DNA of 64,000 bases from Candidatus Aenigmatarchaeota archaeon (GTDB lineage Archaea; Aenigmatarchaeota; Aenigmatarchaeia; CG10238-14). The translations under genes and the position numbers were made by a program. Under the pieces are notes generated by a model. It saw only the letters and a program-made list of their open reading frames with translations, had not been told where the DNA came from and searched no databases. Below, one piece after another: positions 15,509 to 25,301 of this stretch. Position 1 is the stretch's first letter; each line of letters starts with the position of its first letter. Where the stretch lies: contig JASEGC010000001.1 in the NCBI GenBank assembly GCA_030018415.1, positions 193,971-257,970 of the forward strand, read 5' to 3'.

Positions 15509-15875
15509 CTTAGCAGGATTCATACTCACCGCAGGACTCATCTTGATGCTTGTAGTCCTTCCGGGATTTTTCCGCAAAGAATTATGTCCTAAAGCGCAAG
15601 AAGAACAAATCCAAAGTGTTTGGATAAAAGTTGAGGAAATGAAGAGAAAAACAGGATATGAAACCATGTACTTTGAAGTTAAGGATTGTGTAAAGAATAT
15701 TGAGTATAAACCTGATATTAAGAAGATAACAGTTAATTACACAACAGCCTCAGTTTCATATCCGACAAATGCGGATTGGACGGATACTAACGGAGATTGG
15801 ATGCTCCTAACAGAACCAGGAACTTACTATTTTAGAGTGTTTGAAAACAAAGTTGAGGTGTTGAGGAAGGTTTGA
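15471..15875 (+). CDS. Pilin-like membrane-anchored protein
   Basis: 134 residues from ATG 15471. MFRKAVSKWTIAFLAGFILT is a basic N terminus leading into a membrane helix, followed by an outer domain of about 100 residues with two cysteines (KELCPKAQEEQIQSVW and FEVKDCVKNIEYK). The same domain type occurs in the gene at 13488, so these are paralogous minor-pilin-like proteins. The next gene begins directly after its stop, marking an operon of five genes to 20561. Confidence 0.6.
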   Translation: MFRKAVSKWTIAFLAGFILTAGLILMLVVLPGFFRKELCPKAQEEQIQSVWIKVEEMKRKTGYETMYFEVKDCVKNIEYKPDIKKITVNYTTASVSYPTNADWTDTNGDWMLLTEPGTYYFRVFENKVEVLRKV

Positions 15876-16268
15876 ATGGGTTTAACGACTGTAGATGTGA
15901 TACTGATAGTAGTCTCGACTATACTCTGCTTGATAACAGTCTTGCTCATACTATGGCAAGCTGAAGAGCAGATGTTCGTCTTTGGTTTAAGACTTTCAGA
16001 GTCTGTTTCAACTGATATTGCTGGATTAATAACTCTCTCCAAAGGATTAGCTGGTGATGTGGAGTTAAGCTACCGTAACAAAACTGGAGAAATAGACTAC
16101 AGCATCATGATAAAAGATAAGTTAGTTTGTGTAACAGCTACCTCAACCTATACTTCTACAGATTGTTCTTCTTCTGCAGCTGACATAACAGAAACGAAAA
16201 AAGTTAAAGGGAGTGGCTTCAATCTTTTAATCACAAAAACGAATGAAAAGGTTGAAGTAGAAACTTGA
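15876..16268 (+). CDS. Pilin-like membrane protein
   Basis: 130 residues, ATG directly after the previous TGA. The N-terminal helix (VDVILIVVSTILCLITVLLIL) is followed by a Ser/Thr-rich outer domain (residues 40-130) containing two cysteines (KLVCVTATS and TDCSSSAAD). This resembles the FlaG/PilA-type small surface subunits in archaeal pilus loci. The 3' end overlaps the TTG start of the next gene. No family name is recognised. Confidence 0.55.
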   Translation: MGLTTVDVILIVVSTILCLITVLLILWQAEEQMFVFGLRLSESVSTDIAGLITLSKGLAGDVELSYRNKTGEIDYSIMIKDKLVCVTATSTYTSTDCSSSAADITETKKVKGSGFNLLITKTNEKVEVET

Positions 16269-17128
16269 AAGATGATAAAATGAGAGTAACAATGCCAATC
16301 CTCATCTTAGTTTTTGTCGGTATTGCTTTCTTTGTAGCTGTAATTGTGCTTATCTTAAACAAGTACTTGGATTTGAGAGTAGTAGCTTACACTGCAGACG
16401 CTTCGAGACAGGCAACAAACCTAATTCATTCTATCTTAGCTTCTAACTGTACAGGAGCAGTTGAAAAAAAGTTAGTTCTAGACTTTTATAGATTAAAAGA
16501 AGTTCCTCTTGATGAATGCGAGAATCTAGAATATGATTATAATTTTTCTGTGACGAGAATAGGCGACGGTTATTCAAAAAAGATAGAAAAACTTGTGTTC
16601 AATTTTGATGATCAATGTTACCTGAGCTATCAAAGAATAAAAGGATATGTAGAGATGCCTGTTGTGTTACACTATGAGCCGACACGGGAAGAAGGAAACT
16701 ACAGAGCTGGAATAGCAAAATTAACTCTGATGAAAACTCCTCTTTCGGAACTTGCTTTTTGGATTTCTCAGGCTTCCTTAAGAATAAAGGAAGGACATGA
16801 CGAAGAAATCATCAAGTCGATTCGGGTTGGACCAGAAGTTATTCGAATAAAAATTGAAAATGGAAAAATTTGTATGAACGTTAAAAACGTTCCCAATGAA
16901 GTATGCAAGCAACTCTTCTTAGATTCTACGGCTAAAGTTTGTAGAAGAAAAGTAAGCGTTGATGTTATTTTAGATCCGAAGTTTCCAACTACTGATAAAG
17001 ATTTTAAATGCAATGAAGAATACGACTTACCAACTTATCTTGAACTCGACAAAAAATGTAAAATGATAAACATCTATGCCAATGCAACTGATAATGAAGT
17101 TAAAATAATAATTCCGGTGAGTCGATGA
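16265..17128 (+). CDS. Pilus-associated membrane-anchored protein
   Basis: 287 residues from TTG 16265, which overlaps the preceding stop; ATG 16280 is an alternative. An N-terminal membrane helix (ILILVFVGIAFFVAVIVLIL) precedes a mixed outer domain with eight cysteines and a conserved-looking segment DASRQATNLIHSILASNC, as found in archaeal pilin-cluster proteins whose N-terminal region follows a helix with an alpha-helical stalk. The stop overlaps the ATG of the next gene. A minor-pilin or pilus-tip role is inferred from context. Confidence 0.55.
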   Translation: MKDDKMRVTMPILILVFVGIAFFVAVIVLILNKYLDLRVVAYTADASRQATNLIHSILASNCTGAVEKKLVLDFYRLKEVPLDECENLEYDYNFSVTRIGDGYSKKIEKLVFNFDDQCYLSYQRIKGYVEMPVVLHYEPTREEGNYRAGIAKLTLMKTPLSELAFWISQASLRIKEGHDEEIIKSIRVGPEVIRIKIENGKICMNVKNVPNEVCKQLFLDSTAKVCRRKVSVDVILDPKFPTTDKDFKCNEEYDLPTYLELDKKCKMINIYANATDNEVKIIIPVSR

Positions 17129-17748
17129 GGAAAAAAGGCCTTATAGGTTGGCTAGCATTTTTCTTTTTTTTGGGAGTGTTCGTAGCCTTATTTTTATTCA
17201 TCTTCCTCTACTTTTTCAAGTATCATGTAACGATGATGATGATTGATTATTACTTCTGGAATAAAGAGTATGATATTCCTTTGGCTCTATTATCCACAGA
17301 TATCTATAACACCAATTCTGAAAAGTATGAGAGTTCTATAGTAGCTTTGAATAAAATACATTATGGTTTCGAAAAAAAAGATAACTATAATTTAGTGGAG
17401 ATACTTGAGGAATGGTCGAAAGGTGTCTATCGATACACTTTAACTTTCGGTGAATTCGTCTTACAAAATGAAACTAAATGTACTTGTAAGGAAAGGGATC
17501 CAAGATTAAAATTATATGGAATATGTACAGGATGTAAAAAAGAAACAGAAGGAAAATTCTGTTATACTCAAGATTATGATGGTTTTCCGGCAGGTACAGT
17601 TATTGAATTTGAGGATCACGTAGCAGTACCCCGACCGTACACTTGTTGGGGTTTGACAAAAGTGACACAGATGGGTACTTATCCTATACCAGTTGTTTTT
17701 AACGGCACTCATCTCATTACAGAATTAACATTTACAGTGATAGGCTAG
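17125..17748 (+). CDS. Pilus-associated membrane-anchored protein
   Basis: 207 residues. MRKKGLIGWLAFFFFLG fits a class III-like start (KKG then hydrophobic) and leads into a phenylalanine-rich helix. The outer domain contains a CxC and CxxC cluster (CTCKERDPRLKLYGICTGC). It overlaps the preceding gene by four bases and precedes the 934-residue protein by 8 bases. It is probably an accessory pilin of the same machine; no family is recognised. Confidence 0.55.
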   Translation: MRKKGLIGWLAFFFFLGVFVALFLFIFLYFFKYHVTMMMIDYYFWNKEYDIPLALLSTDIYNTNSEKYESSIVALNKIHYGFEKKDNYNLVEILEEWSKGVYRYTLTFGEFVLQNETKCTCKERDPRLKLYGICTGCKKETEGKFCYTQDYDGFPAGTVIEFEDHVAVPRPYTCWGLTKVTQMGTYPIPVVFNGTHLITELTFTVIG

Positions 17749-17756
17749 GTGAAATC

Positions 17757-20561
17757 ATGGTGTTTGTGTTACGGAATAGAAGAATGAGGAAAGGAATTCA
17801 TCCGTTAATCCCTTTTATAGTAGCCTTAGGCATACTCTTAGTCTTAGAATACTTCTACGTGAGTTATTTCGTGAGAACAGAATTCATAGCAGGAAGATAC
17901 TTGAGAGAAGCTCCAATGCTTGCAGAAGCAGACAAGCTCGAGACTTACGTCAGGTCTTTTGAAAATGCGGTAAAGCTTTCCTTGATCCAAACTATCTACA
18001 GCGCAGGAACTGGGAAGGTTATCCTAGAGAAAGATTTTGATTCTATTTACTCGAATGAAACCAAACTTCCTTACTGGCAAGTTTACAACAGCTCTTATGT
18101 TCCTGATGATGCAAAACTTAGGAGCTTCACTCTTCGTGTTGCATCCTCTTTCATGACAGATTACATAAGGGAGTTTAAGGAATTCGTAGATATTCCACAA
18201 GATTCCACTGCATACGCTGCTGATTTCGATAACGAAAGCATAACAGTTATCGGTAATGAGCTTGTTTTTGAAAGAAAAACGAAAGATGTTCATATAGTAA
18301 GAAAACTAGAACCTGAAGCTCGGGTAAAGACAAACTTCGTGAAGATGATCAAAGTAATAAGGGCTATGGTAGAAAATGATTTGCTAGGCGCTTGTGTAAG
18401 CAGTGCAGAGACTAAAGATCAAGCAAACACTTGCTTAAAAAGAATTGCTTCTTCGCTTGAAAAAGAATTGGAAGAAAAAGCTGAAGTAAAACTAGAACTC
18501 TTACAAGAAAGCTTCCAGTATGATGGAGTAAACCAAAAATCCACTGCGATAATAAACTGTACTTTCATAGAGAATGTCATTGATTATCCAGTCTATGATT
18601 ATTCTACTTGTGAAAACCCGAGACTAAACAACTTCTATATAAGCTTTTTAGCGAGGGTAGGGAATCTCATCGTTTACGATCCTGATCAAGTCATAGCTAA
18701 AAATGTACAAGAGTTTAAAGACTGTAACACTGGAGTTGGAATAATAGGAGCTGTAGATTGCGGTACTTGGAATGTTTGTGAATCTTTCGTCAAAGTTTTG
18801 CTTACTCTGGCTGGTTGTATGGATAGTGATGAAGGAATTCTTCCTCACATGTCTGGAAGAACGAGAGACATAATTGACAGCAAAATTTTGAGCGAAGGAA
18901 AAGATACTTGCGATTTCAGCCCTTACACTTGGGAAAACAACTTAACAGAATTTTACTGCTTAGGACAGGCTGGTTCCTTGAAAAGAAGTACTAAGTACAA
19001 CTGCGATGAATTCTGTAGACAATTCAACAATGACCCAAGCTACACAAGCTATTGTTTAACTAAATGTTACGGAGAAGATGAAGGAGAAGGATTCTGTTTC
19101 TGTAAAAAGGATTGTGAGCTCAACTACGTAAGAATAGAAGAAGATTGTTTTTTAGGAGAATCTCCATACTGTGAGCCAGGGGATAAGATTAAAGTCCATG
19201 CTGAATACTCTGGTTCTGATTGTCCTTTCCCAAGTTACATTCAAGTAGATTCTTTCAACGATACTGATTGTAAAATTTGCAGCTTTAACTGGAGGAAAAA
19301 CGGAAACACTTGTGGACCAAGCTGTGAAATAAATGGAATAAAAGTCGAATGCTCTTCCTCGCCCTGTGAAACTGTGTGGACTATTCCTGATTACACTCAA
19401 AACAAGAAATGCTGGGATAAAGGATTGAAAGTCAACGAATCCTTCATCCTGGATAAAGACGATAACCCTCCAAAAGTTTTTGACTTTAACGCTAGCGTTG
19501 ATGGAAGTTTCTTCCTTGCTTCATGTTTAGATTCTGACAGAATTGTTCCAGAAGAGTTCGATAAAGTATATGGAAATGAGCCCAGAATACCTGGAAAAAC
19601 AAGAAATTCTACTCATGAACTAAAAGATAGATGCTTAAGCGAAACTATACTCAAAGAATTTTACTGTAAAGAGCATTCGCTTAAAAGTTTAAGGTACGAT
19701 TGTACTTCTCACTGTAAATCTATTACAGGAGCTTCTGGAAAATGCTTAACAAACCAAGATGGAGAAGGCTATTGTGCTTGCAAGCATCCTTTAGCTGTCG
19801 AAGCTCTTGTGGATGTTGTAGACAAGCCTTTAGAGGGGTTAAGAATAAAGGTTAACGGAGAAAGTAAGTCTACAGATTCTAGTGGAATAGCTTTCTTTAA
19901 ATTAACTCCTGGAACTTTCGGTGTAGAAGTAGAAATGACAAAAGACTCGAGATATTTCTCTCACTTCTGGGACCATGATTGTGATGGTTTTGATAATTGG
20001 TTGGATATAAGTTCTAATCCTTACTCTTTCGAGATGAGAGAAAGAACAAGAACTATAACAGCTTTCTACAGGGCTTTCACGAAGATAGAAGGATTAAGCT
20101 ATAACGGTTCTTATATAGAAGGAAAGTTGCTCGACGAAAACGGAAATCCTCTGTTGAAACTTGGATATGCATGTAGGAGTTGTGGGAATTGTAAGATGGA
20201 AGATATAGATAGAAAAGTTTCTTTTGAATACTACGATGGAGATTGGCATTTCATATCTATAGTCGATGCTCTCGATGATGGAAGCTTCTCTCAAGAATGG
20301 AATTTTGTTCCTGGAGCAAGCAAGATAAGAGCAAGCTATTCTCCTTCAAACTGGTACTATTCTTCTAGTTCTAGTGAAACTTCTGTATCTCCTCCAACAA
20401 CTACAACCATACCACCAACTGACTGCAGAAACGCTGGTGGAGCATGTTTATCCGCTTCAACATGTAGGAGTGTATGTCTCGGTAGTGGGTTTACCTCCTG
20501 GGAGTGTGAACCTGGATATGCACAATGTGGTGAAGCCAAATGCTGCTGTTTCTGTAGTTAA
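17757..20561 (+). CDS. Large Cys-rich pilus-associated surface protein
   Basis: 934 residues. After a basic N terminus one membrane helix (about residues 14-33) is followed by a long helical stretch (residues 40-110), alpha/beta regions and then many cysteines from about residue 320 on. Near residues 680-830 lies a module (FSHFWDHDCDG, SNPYSFEM, TITAFYRAF, GKLLDENGNPL) that recurs in the protein at 27676. A short Thr/Pro linker and a knottin-like Cys cluster (CRNAGGACLSASTCRSVC) end the protein. As the last and largest gene of the cluster it may be the adhesive tip or scaffold of the filament. No catalytic motif is visible. Confidence 0.6.
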   Translation: MVFVLRNRRMRKGIHPLIPFIVALGILLVLEYFYVSYFVRTEFIAGRYLREAPMLAEADKLETYVRSFENAVKLSLIQTIYSAGTGKVILEKDFDSIYSNETKLPYWQVYNSSYVPDDAKLRSFTLRVASSFMTDYIREFKEFVDIPQDSTAYAADFDNESITVIGNELVFERKTKDVHIVRKLEPEARVKTNFVKMIKVIRAMVENDLLGACVSSAETKDQANTCLKRIASSLEKELEEKAEVKLELLQESFQYDGVNQKSTAIINCTFIENVIDYPVYDYSTCENPRLNNFYISFLARVGNLIVYDPDQVIAKNVQEFKDCNTGVGIIGAVDCGTWNVCESFVKVLLTLAGCMDSDEGILPHMSGRTRDIIDSKILSEGKDTCDFSPYTWENNLTEFYCLGQAGSLKRSTKYNCDEFCRQFNNDPSYTSYCLTKCYGEDEGEGFCFCKKDCELNYVRIEEDCFLGESPYCEPGDKIKVHAEYSGSDCPFPSYIQVDSFNDTDCKICSFNWRKNGNTCGPSCEINGIKVECSSSPCETVWTIPDYTQNKKCWDKGLKVNESFILDKDDNPPKVFDFNASVDGSFFLASCLDSDRIVPEEFDKVYGNEPRIPGKTRNSTHELKDRCLSETILKEFYCKEHSLKSLRYDCTSHCKSITGASGKCLTNQDGEGYCACKHPLAVEALVDVVDKPLEGLRIKVNGESKSTDSSGIAFFKLTPGTFGVEVEMTKDSRYFSHFWDHDCDGFDNWLDISSNPYSFEMRERTRTITAFYRAFTKIEGLSYNGSYIEGKLLDENGNPLLKLGYACRSCGNCKMEDIDRKVSFEYYDGDWHFISIVDALDDGSFSQEWNFVPGASKIRASYSPSNWYYSSSSSETSVSPPTTTTIPPTDCRNAGGACLSASTCRSVCLGSGFTSWECEPGYAQCGEAKCCCFCS

Positions 20562-20598
20562 AACGAATAAAAATATATTTAAGGAAAGTATTGCTTTC

Positions 20599-20930
20599 AT
20601 GAGTAAAGGAATTGCAATTTCGACGATTCTCACTCTACTCATAGGGACAATCGTTGTTGGGATAATCATTTGGTTTATAGGTACGTCCCTTCGCCACTAT
20701 TGAGCGAAAGTGAATGTAGAGTAAGTTGATTTCTTAGTGCACGAGTTGTAGAGTAGCTGGATAGAAAGGGGTAGGTAACCTATCAACTCAAGTAGCAGAC
20801 TGTACTTCTACTTATTTGGGTGCAAATATAGTCTGTAATAACAAGTACTCGAGTAAGGGTATACTCTTGCACGAGAACAACAGATTGTCCGAATACAACG
20901 ACCTGTAGAACCGTTGGAGCAGGAGTTTAA
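20599..20930 (+). pseudogene. Decayed class III prepilin gene
   Basis: An ATG at 20599 begins MSKGIAISTILTLLIGTIVV, a clear paralogue of the prepilin at 20977 (MSKGIAVNTILMLLVGILVV), but translation stops after 34 codons at 20701. Beyond this, remnants can be read in other frames: SESECRV, then CTSCRVAG with a TAG in the place of a conserved Trp, then CNNKYSSKG, then TTDCPNTTTCRTVGAGV ending at TAA 20928. At least two frameshifts and two stops are needed. It is a recent relic of the prepilin family. Confidence 0.65.
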
Positions 20931-20976
20931 TGAGTAAGTTTAAAAATATTTATTTAAGGAAGAGAAAGGTATTCAC

Positions 20977-21306
20977 ATGAGTAAAGGAATAGCAGTTAAC
21001 ACGATACTAATGTTGTTGGTTGGAATATTAGTAGTTGGAATTTTGGTATACTTGGTTTACAGGTATATGATCAGTAAACCTATAAGTGAGATAGACTGCA
21101 GGACTTTGGCGATTTCATGGTGTAATAGCTGTAAATTAGTAAATTTTGGAAGGGATACTAATGCTAGATTGGGACCTTCAGCTCCACCTGAATTAGAAAA
21201 TTGTGCAAAAGTTCACTGGCCAAACAACCTACCAACTGATTTCAATGATTGTAGATATCAGGATAATGTAGATACTTTTTGTAAGGAAATTGCAGGAATC
21301 AGTTAA
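20977..21306 (+). CDS. Class III prepilin-like small Cys-rich protein
   Basis: 109 residues. MSKGIAVNTILMLLVG has KG before a hydrophobic helix (to about residue 27), as expected for a prepilin-peptidase substrate. The outer part has six cysteines with a WCNSCKLVNF motif, matching WCAQCQIAKF in the gene at 13172. Upstream is the A/G-rich site AAGGAAGAGAAAGG. It stands alone after the pseudogene, so it may be the surviving copy of a local duplication. Confidence 0.65.
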   Translation: MSKGIAVNTILMLLVGILVVGILVYLVYRYMISKPISEIDCRTLAISWCNSCKLVNFGRDTNARLGPSAPPELENCAKVHWPNNLPTDFNDCRYQDNVDTFCKEIAGIS

Positions 21307-21361
21307 AAATTGACCTTATCTAACAGAAAAGTAAGAAATATCATACACTATCCTTTATTCT

Positions 21362-23461
21362 TTATATTATTTCTGGTACAGAATAGGTACAGGTACAGTC
21401 ATAACCACAGAATGTTATGCCCCCACAATCTTCATCAGAGCCACACTCAGCATTACATTTATCTTTTACACAATGATAACCACAATCTGCATCAGCAGGT
21501 ATACATGCACCATCTGGGAAATAACTTGCCCTATTGTTTAAACATCCATAACACCACTTACACATCGATGCTTGTTTACATGTTGTTTCATTGTGAGCTC
21601 GACAAAAGGTATCTAACATTCCTTCAGATTTGATACATGCTATCTGCTCTTCGGAAGTTTGAAGATATTTATAGCTTGCATTTACGCTGATAAAGTCAGT
21701 TGTTTTACCGTAGAATGGTTCTTCACTAACTATTTCTCCGTTGCATCTGAAAGTAAAGTCTTGATCTTTTTTAATTGGAGCATTGCCTGTGATTAGGATG
21801 CAATTTCCAGTCTTACCTGGGGGGCAGTAATCATTGGATCTTTCATCATTGAAAAGAGAAGAATTTCCAATCAATTTACAATTTGTGATACTAATCGGAG
21901 ATGGTATATCGCTTCTCTTGTTTACTTGAATAAGAGTCAACCCATCTATGATTGCTGTACCTTTACCCTTGTTTTTAATTTTTATGTAAACCCCAAAGTC
22001 TGGACCTTCTACCTCCCTCATCGTTGCTGGGATGACAAAAGGTAAAGTATAAACGTAGATATCGAGTGGTCCAGGCTCAGTCTTTATATCTGGGTCGAAG
22101 AAGTACATGAAATTCTGATTGTCCATTCCTTCATCGCTTTCTATCAAGCCAAACTTAGCTGATCCTCCACCAATCTGTTCAGTAGTAACGTTGATATGAA
22201 AATAGGTGTATTGTTTGCAATTGATCGGTCTCCCGGGATAAAAAGTTTTATTAAATCTTGCCGTGACGATTGCATAACCACCCGGTTTTATGGGTTTTTT
22301 GCGAAGGTCAGGAAAAATTTCTGACGCACTCACAAAATCCTTACTAAGCACATCTGGTGAAGCAGAAATATTTATTTCATAAACTTTGATATCGTATGTC
22401 GAACCGACTGGATTTTTGTTCGATAGAGTTAATGGAAGATCGTAAGGATTTGAATCCCACAAATCAGGAACAGGATCAGGAGGAGGAATAGTTTGTGATG
22501 GTGTGACAACACCCATGTCTACTTTCAAAGTCTCATAAGTTCCAGTTTTCTTGTATCGTACAGTTTGATTTTGAGCGATACAAACTTGCATGTTGCCTCG
22601 ATACTTCATTAAACACATCAACAAAGCATATTCCTCGGGCATGAATGTCTTTACAGCTGGTAGAAGGATGTTACTTCCACCCCACATGGCAGCTGAACCA
22701 GCGATGCTGAACATACATATCTTGTTCAAGACATCAAAATTAACACCGTACTTGCCTAGGATAACAGATGGAGGTATAATAACACCAAAAATACCTGCTA
22801 ACATAACAGGCAAACTCTTCCATAACAAAGCTTGGAAAGTTTGGACTTGTGGTGGTGCGACTACACCAAAAGCACCTTCTGCTACTGGTACTGCAACTCC
22901 AAATACGGATAGAATTGCTATCGGAGAAAGAATACCAAATTTTAAGCCACTTATTAAATGAGATTCACCTATACCAAGTCGTTTTTTAACTTCCCCCCAG
23001 GTTTTTTCTTTGTATTCTTTTCCCTTACCCTTTAATTTTTCTTTAATTTTACCTCCTATCCCAAGACCTGCTAACCTTTCCTGTTCTTCAAAAGCTCTTA
23101 AGTCAGTTTTACACACAGGACAGATTTTTGCTCCCTCCCATATCTCTGAACCACAAGCCGGACATTGTTTTTTTCCGGGAGGGCCGGTACTTTTTTCCGG
23201 TTGTTTAGCTTCTCCGCCTCTTCCATATTCTCCGCGCCCCGCCTCTTTTGCAATTCTTTCAAAAAATCCTGCAGTTTCAACCATTCCTTCAAGAAGATCC
23301 CTCTTTTTTTCAGGTTGTTTAGGCTTCTCCTCTGTTTTTAAAATTTTTTCTCTTTCTTTCTTTTGTTCCTTTAAAAAATTATACAATTTTTCCTCTTCTG
23401 GTGTTAATCCTTCTCTTTGTTTTTTTCTTTCCAATTCTGCTAATTTTCCCATTTCAGACAC
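21362..23461 (-). CDS. Zinc-ribbon membrane protein with a large Cys-rich outer domain
   Basis: 699 residues. The N-terminal 150 residues are charged and cytoplasmic, with a coiled-coil-like Lys/Glu stretch and a zinc ribbon CPACGSEIWEGAKICPVC (about residues 99-116). Several hydrophobic helices follow at about residues 165-290. The C-terminal 400 residues look extracellular: Ig-like blocks (FGVYIKIKNKGKGTAII), then a dense Cys region with the phrase AECGSDEDCGGITFCGYDC. It is transcribed opposite to the pilin cluster. The combination suggests a link between the cytoplasm and the cell surface, but I recognise no family. The start could also be ATG 23452. Confidence 0.6.
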   Translation of the reverse strand: MSEMGKLAELERKKQREGLTPEEEKLYNFLKEQKKEREKILKTEEKPKQPEKKRDLLEGMVETAGFFERIAKEAGRGEYGRGGEAKQPEKSTGPPGKKQCPACGSEIWEGAKICPVCKTDLRAFEEQERLAGLGIGGKIKEKLKGKGKEYKEKTWGEVKKRLGIGESHLISGLKFGILSPIAILSVFGVAVPVAEGAFGVVAPPQVQTFQALLWKSLPVMLAGIFGVIIPPSVILGKYGVNFDVLNKICMFSIAGSAAMWGGSNILLPAVKTFMPEEYALLMCLMKYRGNMQVCIAQNQTVRYKKTGTYETLKVDMGVVTPSQTIPPPDPVPDLWDSNPYDLPLTLSNKNPVGSTYDIKVYEINISASPDVLSKDFVSASEIFPDLRKKPIKPGGYAIVTARFNKTFYPGRPINCKQYTYFHINVTTEQIGGGSAKFGLIESDEGMDNQNFMYFFDPDIKTEPGPLDIYVYTLPFVIPATMREVEGPDFGVYIKIKNKGKGTAIIDGLTLIQVNKRSDIPSPISITNCKLIGNSSLFNDERSNDYCPPGKTGNCILITGNAPIKKDQDFTFRCNGEIVSEEPFYGKTTDFISVNASYKYLQTSEEQIACIKSEGMLDTFCRAHNETTCKQASMCKWCYGCLNNRASYFPDGACIPADADCGYHCVKDKCNAECGSDEDCGGITFCGYDCTCTYSVPEII

Positions 23462-23667
23462 TCATACATACAGTGGATTTTGAATTCCCAGGTAACTCTA
23501 TAATATTATATTTGCTTTAGTCCTTTATTATACTTGATGAATCGCAATGTTGATTATAGATATGGTAATTGAACAAAATCTTTTCATTCCAATAAAAACT
23601 CAAGTAATCACAGTCTTAACGTTTTTTTCATCAATACGCAAGCTTTTAACTTTCTTTATCATTTGGT

Positions 23668-23895
23668 TTACTTAAAAGGAGAATTAAATTTTCCTTTGTG
23701 CCATCCTAGATGCTCTGATAATCTTGAGTTTATGTGGAAGGAGTAGCCCAAATTAGCTGTTAACAAACCTATCACAAGTTCCTCGAACCCCAGAGCTTTT
23801 TTAAACATACTCATGATAATTTCTATCACTATAAAAATCAGGAATAAGAAGAATAACCAGTATATTATATTCTTTACTCTTTCGATGCTAACCAC
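23668..23895 (-). CDS. Small membrane protein
   Basis: 75 residues from GTG 23895. One long hydrophobic helix (IIYWLFFLFLIFIVIEIIM) is followed by an amphipathic region (ELVIGLLTANLGYSFHINSRL) and a basic tail. I have a weak memory of short archaeal proteins with a similar TANLGYSFHIN segment, but no function. It stands alone, with AT-rich flanks, downstream of the small protein at 23979 on the same strand. Confidence 0.5.
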   Translation of the reverse strand: MVSIERVKNIIYWLFFLFLIFIVIEIIMSMFKKALGFEELVIGLLTANLGYSFHINSRLSEHLGWHKGKFNSPFK

Positions 23896-23978
23896 TCTTC
23901 AATCTTAAAAAAACCAAATCAAGAGTAAAATTAATAATTATTAATATCAATACAGAAACTGGATCTACCGCGCTTCTC

Positions 23979-24071
23979 TTAAACACCACGTGTTATCAAC
24001 AGATATAAAAAGAGTAATAAAACGATGAGAAATAAGGCCATATGTCCTATGTCTTCTTTTTTCATTTTCAT
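23979..24071 (-). CDS. Very short membrane peptide (30 residues)
   Basis: ATG 24071 to TAA 23979. The peptide has a charged start (MKMKKEDIGHM) and a single hydrophobic helix ending in TRG. The sharp division into a polar head and a helix of the right length, and its place between two same-strand genes, suggest a genuine small membrane protein, but it is too short for certainty. Confidence 0.4.
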   Translation of the reverse strand: MKMKKEDIGHMALFLIVLLLFLYLLITRGV

Positions 24072-24120
24072 CGACTAAATTTTCATTTTTGAATTTAATA
24101 TTGCCAGTATACTATACAAA

Positions 24121-25032
24121 CTAAGAAATTACAGTCTCAACAGTTATGGTTTCAGTCTTGACCACAGTATAAGTATAGTTGTAATCTGCTATTATCATGC
24201 CGTACGTCCACGGCTTCGGTTCTGGAAGTTTTCCAACCAAAGTACAAATGAGGGGGACTTTCATCGGAAGTTCTACGTCTTCTTTAGGTCGTAAAACATT
24301 ACTCTCATTCTCAAAATCGCATCTTCCAACTCCTTCTCCAGCCTTTTCTAAGTTTATCAAAGTTATTTTAAAACTATCATTACTTATAGTCCTCTTAGAA
24401 TCTGGTTTTATCTTATCCTTGACCCAAACAATGATAGGAAAGGCAGTACCGTTTATTTCCCATTGATCGCTGGACTGAGTTAAGCCTCTCTCTATTTCTA
24501 CATGTATCGGCCCTTTTGTTTGAGTCGTGCTTATCTTTGCTTTTGTAGACCTCTCACTCTGACTTAAAATCGGGACAAAAAACACAGTCTCTCCAGAATA
24601 ACTATACTCTAGAGTGATTTCTGGTTTTAAATCGCGAGGAATCCTTGCCAGTTCTTCTTCACCTTTGACCCTAAAAACAAAATTTACCTCTCTATCATCT
24701 AAAGATTGAATACTATCAAAATAACAACCACATCTTTCAGAAATAAAACCGCAATTCGGTATATCTTTGCCATCAGAACAGGTTTGATCTATTAGAGTGA
24801 GTCCATAGAAATCAGTTATCCTCAAACTTATGTTAGTGACATAATTCTCAACTTGGTTTGTGAGAGTGACCTTCATCTTCACTATTTGGTTCGGAAGAGT
24901 TTTATCAGGAAATTTTATCTCCATCTTCAACGCTTCGTCTTTGTATTCAACCTTTTGATCAGGTTGCCCTACACATCCTGAAAATAGAACTATTCCAAGT
25001 AAGACGATTGTAAAGATAAGATTTTTTCTCAT
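24121..25032 (-). CDS. Archaeal lipoprotein
   Basis: 303 residues. The N terminus has a basic start, a hydrophobic stretch and the lipobox LFSGC (Cys near residue 20), so the mature protein is probably lipid-anchored outside the membrane. The body has two Ig-like/CARDB-like domains (MKVTLTNQVENYVTNISLRI and later IKPDSKRTISNDSFKITL) and a Cys pair region (CGFISERCGCYF). No enzymatic motif is seen. This composition is common in archaeal surface lipoproteins of unknown role. A 359-base gap upstream separates it from the third PEF-type gene on the other strand. Confidence 0.65.
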   Translation of the reverse strand: MRKNLIFTIVLLGIVLFSGCVGQPDQKVEYKDEALKMEIKFPDKTLPNQIVKMKVTLTNQVENYVTNISLRITDFYGLTLIDQTCSDGKDIPNCGFISERCGCYFDSIQSLDDREVNFVFRVKGEEELARIPRDLKPEITLEYSYSGETVFFVPILSQSERSTKAKISTTQTKGPIHVEIERGLTQSSDQWEINGTAFPIIVWVKDKIKPDSKRTISNDSFKITLINLEKAGEGVGRCDFENESNVLRPKEDVELPMKVPLICTLVGKLPEPKPWTYGMIIADYNYTYTVVKTETITVETVIS

Positions 25033-25301
25033 GTACTCTAAGATTATTTACTCATTGAATAAAAATATCTTTTGTTATTTTGAAATGAACTCGAATAATT
25101 TTTTGGCAAGGAAATCCATATCTATTTATTCTCTTTCATCTGTATATTAAATGCGCAATGCTCACAAAAATCCACAATCCATTCAAAAAATGAAATTTGA
25201 AATTTTTTGACGACTTTAGACTGAAAACAGAATGTGAATAATGGTTAGACTTTATAGAATTTTATTCTAATTCTTTTGTCTTTAGTCGATTTCTCATCAT
25301 A

